DNA of 44,507 nt from Sphingobium ummariense RL-3 (lineage in GTDB: Bacteria > Pseudomonadota > Alphaproteobacteria > Sphingomonadales > Sphingomonadaceae). Each line of letters opens with the position of its first letter. The stretch's first letter is position 1. Position numbers and translations under genes: made by a program. A model generated the notes under the pieces. The model saw only the letters and a program-made list of their open reading frames with translations. It did not search any database and was not told where the DNA came from. The stretch lies in contig NZ_AUWY01000113.1 of NCBI RefSeq assembly GCF_000447205.1, positions 1 to 44,507 of the forward strand, given 5' to 3'. This document shows, in pieces, positions 41,024 to 44,507 of the stretch.

Positions 41024-42001
41024 TCATATCGGCACACCGGCTTCGCGGAGCCGCTCGGTCAGGTCGCGGGTGTGTTCGGCGTCCAGCGTTCCGGCGAGGA
41101 ACGCGCGTATGTCGGACGGCCGGGTGTTGAGCTGGCTGGCGAGCGCGCCCGCATCGTAACCGTTGCGCGTCAGCGTGGGTTCGAGGTCGTCAATCGCCCG
41201 CGACAGCACCTGCTCGACGATCTCGGCCGTGACGGGCTTGGCAGCGAAGCGGAAGCCCTGCTCGAAGGCGAGTGTCAGGTGCATCTCGATCTGGAGCGGG
41301 GTGCGCAGGCGCTCGGCGATGAGGTCGATCGCGTCCTCGTTCATCAAGTCGGCAACCTTGACCCCCTCGGCCGCACAGGCGCCGAGCAGCCAGGCAACAT
41401 AGTCGCGGCGTTCGGCGCCGATGCCCTCATAGTCGAAGGTGGTCGTGCGGTAGCCGATCTCTTCCATTTGCGGGCGGCGCAGGTCGTTGCGTAGCCGAGG
41501 ATGGCCGACCAGAAGGACCGACAGCAGCACGCCGGCATCAGCCACCACCTCCATCAACCGCTTGAGGCCGGTCAGCGTCTTGTGGTGCAGGTCATGCGCC
41601 TCGTCGACCACCAGTACGACCGGGCGCTTGCCCTTGCGCATGATGTCGCGCAGGTCGCGCTCGCGGCGCTCGGCCTGCTTGGGAATCTTCACCTGGGCAC
41701 GGTCACCGGGCGAGAGATCGTAGAACAGCGCCTCGATCAGCGAGGGCAACGAGGTGCGGCGCTTGTCGACCGCAAGCGACTTGGCGACGGCGACCTTGCC
41801 CGCCCGGGCCAGCTCGTCCTCGATGCGGCGCAGCAGGTGCGTCTTGCCCGATCCGACCAGGCCGGAGACGACGATCAACCTGCCGGTCTGCACGGCCGCA
41901 CAGACCTCGCGCACGAGGTTGCGCTGATGCTCTGTCTCGAAGTTGCCGACGCCTTGGAACGGGCGGGCGAGCCCGTAGCTGGATTGAACGTCGGCGAGCA
42001 T
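41024..42001 (-). CDS. Transposition AAA+ ATPase (TniB/ExeA-like)
   Basis: A 325-residue ATPase. Walker A is GLVGSGKTH, Walker B VLVVDEAHDLHH, with LLVGHPRLRNDL as sensor segment. It matches TniB and similar target-selecting ATPases of Tn552/Tn5053 and Mu-like elements. Its ATG overlaps the transposase stop by one base (42001). It should work with the DDE transposase to choose the target and activate strand transfer. Confidence 0.9.
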   Translation of the reverse strand: MLADVQSSYGLARPFQGVGNFETEHQRNLVREVCAAVQTGRLIVVSGLVGSGKTHLLRRIEDELARAGKVAVAKSLAVDKRRTSLPSLIEALFYDLSPGDRAQVKIPKQAERRERDLRDIMRKGKRPVVLVVDEAHDLHHKTLTGLKRLMEVVADAGVLLSVLLVGHPRLRNDLRRPQMEEIGYRTTTFDYEGIGAERRDYVAWLLGACAAEGVKVADLMNEDAIDLIAERLRTPLQIEMHLTLAFEQGFRFAAKPVTAEIVEQVLSRAIDDLEPTLTRNGYDAGALASQLNTRPSDIRAFLAGTLDAEHTRDLTERLREAGVPI

Positions 42002-43653
42002 CAGCTTGTCCCCCGTCTTGACTGGAACCGCTCTCGGATGCGGTCAGCGATGATGGTCTTGTCGAGCGTTTCGCCCAGCAGCGCGTCGATGAAGGCGCGG
42101 TCTGCCTCAGGCAGCGAGCCGAGCGGTCGCCGGAGCTGGTCGACGATGGCGTGGCGCGCCGCGAGCCCGGTCGGGTATGCCGTCTCGACCGCCGGCTCCG
42201 GAAAAGGTGTTTGCCGCACCGCGAGCCCTGCGGTGGAGGGCGGCAGCGACGGCAGCGGCCGGTCGCCGCCCGTCACGGTCGCGCGGGGCAGCCCCAGCTG
42301 GTCAGCGAGCCGGACCACCTTGTCGAGCCGCTCCTCGGCGCGGCTCTTCTGATACTTGCGATAGCGGTAGAGCGGCACGGCGCCGCGCGACGGCTCGTAA
42401 GGGCCATGCCGCTTGCCGTCATGCTCCACGAAGAGCTGCTGGTCGAACAGCCCCCAGAGCAGCGTCACCGTCTCGCCGGCGAGCTCGGGCTCGACCTCGT
42501 AGGAAGCGCCCTCAACCGAGACGGTCGCGTCGCCCGCAACGGTGCGCCGCTCGGGCTCACGAGCGAAGGCGCAGAACCGCTCCCATGAACACATGGCCCG
42601 CACGCCATCGCCGGGCAGGTGCCGCAGCCAGTGCTCGATCCGCGCGTGTGGCTCGGAACGATGGTCGCCGTTGTTGTAGGTGACCAGCGCACGCCGCATC
42701 CACAGATTGGCTTCCGCCTCGTCCTTGGGTTTGTGGAAGTGGTACAACGTCTCGTGCACCTCCTTCACCGTGCGGAACGGCCGCTCGACCTTGCCCTTGG
42801 CGCGGGCCGCGGTGTGCCGGTCGTCGGCCTTCGGCGGCAGATGGGTGAGGACGCGCACGCCGAGGCTGCCCATCACCGACTGGAACACGCGCGACCGGCT
42901 GACCGGGCCGTTGTCCATGTAGATCGTGACCGGCAGGCCCTGGAACGGCAGTTCGGGCTCAGGCTTGGCGGCGAAGGCGTTGAATAGAAAGCGCAGCGCG
43001 GACTCGGCATCCTCGCCATAGACGCTGCGATATTCCTGGTAGACCACGCCCGAGCAGTCATCGACGGCCGAGAACAGCATCAGCGTGGGTTTGCCGCGAC
43101 CCTGCTCGATCCAGAGCGGCGCCTCGACCTGCTTGAGGTCGGACGGGCTCATGTCGAAGTGCCACAGCTCGTTGGATCGCCGCGCCTGAAAACGAACGGC
43201 TGCGTGGGGGCGGGTCACGCGGGCATAGTCCAGCCCTGATGAGCGGAGCAGCCGGTCGATGGTCGCCCGCTTCAGCAGGCCGGGTGCTACCTTGACCAGG
43301 CCCTCCGGCGTCTCGACGCCATCGGTTTCCAGGAACTCGATGGCGCGGGCGGTCGAAACGTGCCGGCCCTTCTTGTTGGTGGTCCTGATCTTCAGTGCGG
43401 CGACGATCTCGGCGTAGCGCTCCATCTCGGCCTGCGGGGCAACCCGCGTCGCACCATGGTCGGACCGGCGCACCGACTTGGGGCGGTTCAGCTCGCGCAA
43501 CGCCCGGTAAAGGGTCCAGATGGAGATGCCATAGGCCTCGGCCGCACGGGCGATGATCTCGGTGCGACCGGGGTCGCGTGGGGGCAACAGCGACAACCGT
43601 CGGCGAAGATCGATCAGCGCCTCTCCAGGCGGTCGCTTCGCCCGGTCAGCCAT
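42001..43653 (-). CDS. Transposase with Mu/TniA-type integrase core
   Basis: A 550-residue DDE transposase. An N-terminal HTH (AEAYGISIWTLYRALRELN) precedes the rve core with LWHFDMSPSD (first Asp), IYMDNGPVSRSRVFQSVMGSLG (second Asp) and AKGKVERPFRTVKE (Glu). A Mu-type C-terminal beta domain (VSVEGASYEVEPELAGETVTLLWG) follows. The ATG at 43653 (MADRAKRPP) overlaps the resolvase end by eight bases; an upstream ATG at 43704 has no such logic. Length and motifs look complete. Confidence 0.92.
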   Translation of the reverse strand: MADRAKRPPGEALIDLRRRLSLLPPRDPGRTEIIARAAEAYGISIWTLYRALRELNRPKSVRRSDHGATRVAPQAEMERYAEIVAALKIRTTNKKGRHVSTARAIEFLETDGVETPEGLVKVAPGLLKRATIDRLLRSSGLDYARVTRPHAAVRFQARRSNELWHFDMSPSDLKQVEAPLWIEQGRGKPTLMLFSAVDDCSGVVYQEYRSVYGEDAESALRFLFNAFAAKPEPELPFQGLPVTIYMDNGPVSRSRVFQSVMGSLGVRVLTHLPPKADDRHTAARAKGKVERPFRTVKEVHETLYHFHKPKDEAEANLWMRRALVTYNNGDHRSEPHARIEHWLRHLPGDGVRAMCSWERFCAFAREPERRTVAGDATVSVEGASYEVEPELAGETVTLLWGLFDQQLFVEHDGKRHGPYEPSRGAVPLYRYRKYQKSRAEERLDKVVRLADQLGLPRATVTGGDRPLPSLPPSTAGLAVRQTPFPEPAVETAYPTGLAARHAIVDQLRRPLGSLPEADRAFIDALLGETLDKTIIADRIRERFQSRRGTS

Positions 43654-44242
43654 GGGCTGTTGCAGCCTCCTTGATCGATGCACCGCTGCCGCGCTTGCCT
43701 GCATAGCGATAGAGGGTCGCGACCGACACGCCCATGCGCTTGGCGATGTCGCGCACCGGCAACGTGCCCTCCTTCATCATCGCCCGTGCCGCGGCGACGT
43801 CGCTCGGGCGCATTGCCGATGGGCGGCCACCCTTGCGACCCTGCCGGCGCGCCTCCACTAGCCCCGCGGTAGTTCGCTCGCGGATCAGGGCACGCTCGAA
43901 CTGCGCGATGGCGCCGAACACGTGAAAGGTGAGCATGCCACCCGGCGTTGTCGTGTCGATGCTCTCGGTCAGCGACACCAGCCCGATCTTCTCGCGCTCC
44001 AGATCCTCGGCCGTGGCGATCAACTTCTTGAGCGAGCGGGCGAGGCGGTCGAGCTTCCAAACAACCAGCGTGTCGCCTGCGCGCAGCACGTCTTCCAGAA
44101 TGCGCGCCAGTTCGGGCCGGTCATCGCGCGCGCCCGACGCCTTTTCGGTGAACACCCGCTCGCAGCCGGCCCGCCGCAGCGCATCGAGCTGGAGCTCGGG
44201 GTTCTGGTCGCTGGTGCTGACCCTGGCATAGCCGACCCGCAT
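43646..44242 (-). CDS. Transposon resolvase (TniR/TnpR-like)
   Basis: A 198-residue serine recombinase: MRVGYARVSTSDQNPELQLDAL, VWKLDRLARSLKKL, FHVFGAIAQFERALIRERT and the HTH LPVRDIAKRMGVSVATLYRYAG. It is a typical cointegrate resolvase. It heads the three-gene module. The 165 bases upstream (to 44407) should hold its res site; no clear arrangement was identified. Confidence 0.93.
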   Translation of the reverse strand: MRVGYARVSTSDQNPELQLDALRRAGCERVFTEKASGARDDRPELARILEDVLRAGDTLVVWKLDRLARSLKKLIATAEDLEREKIGLVSLTESIDTTTPGGMLTFHVFGAIAQFERALIRERTTAGLVEARRQGRKGGRPSAMRPSDVAAARAMMKEGTLPVRDIAKRMGVSVATLYRYAGKRGSGASIKEAATAHG

Positions 44243-44407
44243 GAGCGTCTGATCTTCTCCAAACTCGTGCGGGGCATACCGTTTTGCGACGCGGGTTTCC
44301 AGAACAGTTTTGACAAAGTGCGGCCCGCAGATTTACGTTGCCGGCCCAGCAAGGCGATCGGCTCGTCAGAAACGGTCGTTTTGCAGAACCGCTGAGGAGC
44401 CGGGTTC

Positions 44408-44507
44408 ATGCAGGTGCTCGATACGGTTGGCTGGGTCGGTGATGGCGACGACACCGACTTCTTCCTCGCAATCGAGCGCACCTTCGATCTGCGCCTGCGC
44501 TCGAACC
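44408..44507 (+). CDS. Start of an unidentified gene, cut by the window end
   Basis: Only 33 residues (MQVLDTVGWVGDGDDTDFFL, IERTFDLRLRSN). The segment VGDGDDTDFFLAIERTFDLRL recalls the first helices of acyl-carrier-like proteins, but this is too short to call. The gene lies outside the transposition module and runs off the window. Confidence 0.35.
   Translation, partial: MQVLDTVGWVGDGDDTDFFLAIERTFDLRLRSN

Larger units (their letters stand above)
41024..44242 (-). mobile_element. Resolvase-transposase-ATPase transposition module
   Basis: Three overlapping same-strand genes (resolvase, DDE transposase, AAA ATPase) match the make-up of Tn552 and Tn5053-type transposons, without a TniQ homologue. 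The true ends are not resolved; I could not find a convincing terminal repeat in the flanks at 40924-41023 and 44243-44407, although sequence resembling CAACGT occurs on both sides. The coordinates given cover genes only. Confidence 0.8.

Noticed and set aside
41501..42352. Plus-strand open frame of 283 codons
   Set aside because: Antisense to the ATPase and transposase genes.
44243..44407. Tn3-like terminal repeat at the right flank
   Set aside because: Bases such as TCAGAAACGG occur, but there is no matching partner at the left flank, so no end is called.

Overview
The window looks like a GC-rich alphaproteobacterium, most likely a sphingomonad (Sphingobium, Novosphingobium or Sphingomonas type). 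Pointers are a MucR/Ros regulator, a MarR-type EPS-associated regulator beside a glycan locus, glmS next to capsule genes, and sphingomonad-style ParAB/relaxase genes. This is judged from protein character only; no search was run.

Layout. (1) 1-2501: a complete IS21-family element whose left terminus is base 1. It has removed the 5' third of an asparagine synthase gene (2502-4164). (2) 4302-16816, plus strand: a glycan locus with a MarR-like EPS regulator, UDP-HexNAc dehydrogenase, ABC flippase, two hexapeptide acyltransferases, an SpsF-NeuB fusion, a GT2-NeuA-like fusion, an EpsG-like membrane protein, a sialyltransferase-like protein and two GT4 glycosyltransferases. (3) 16970-21892, minus strand: UDP-glucuronate 4-epimerase, a CapD/PglF-type dehydratase and glmS, which feed UDP-sugars into the same chemistry. 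(4) 21963-25096: small membrane and secreted proteins, a PPP-family phosphatase and a PDZ-containing metallopeptidase. (5) 25312-33316: a patchwork of unknown genes, a broken tyrosine recombinase, an IS3 element, a mucR gene split by an IS1380 element with perfect TTAA target duplications, a broken histidine phosphatase, a DUF4160/DUF2442 pair and a decayed Tn3-family transposon. (6) 33329-40923: a plasmid-like backbone with MobP-type relaxase, MobC, a candidate oriT, ParB, ParA, an XRE regulator, SSB, a serine recombinase and a sigma-region-4-like protein. No replication initiator was recognised. (7) 41024-44242: a resolvase, DDE transposase and AAA ATPase transposition module of Tn552/Tn5053 type, then the start of an unidentified gene.

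The most interesting biology is the glycan locus. A NeuB-type synthase is fused to an SpsF-type cytidylyltransferase, a NeuA-like cytidylyltransferase is fused to a family 2 glycosyltransferase, and a neighbour carries the D(D/E)G, HP and SS-type motifs of bacterial sialyltransferases. Together they suggest a nonulosonic-acid-like sugar made and transferred by an unusual set of fused enzymes. Two insertion sequences interrupt genes tied to the same trait (asnB in the locus, and mucR, a regulator of exopolysaccharide in relatives), so this strain may have altered surface polysaccharide.
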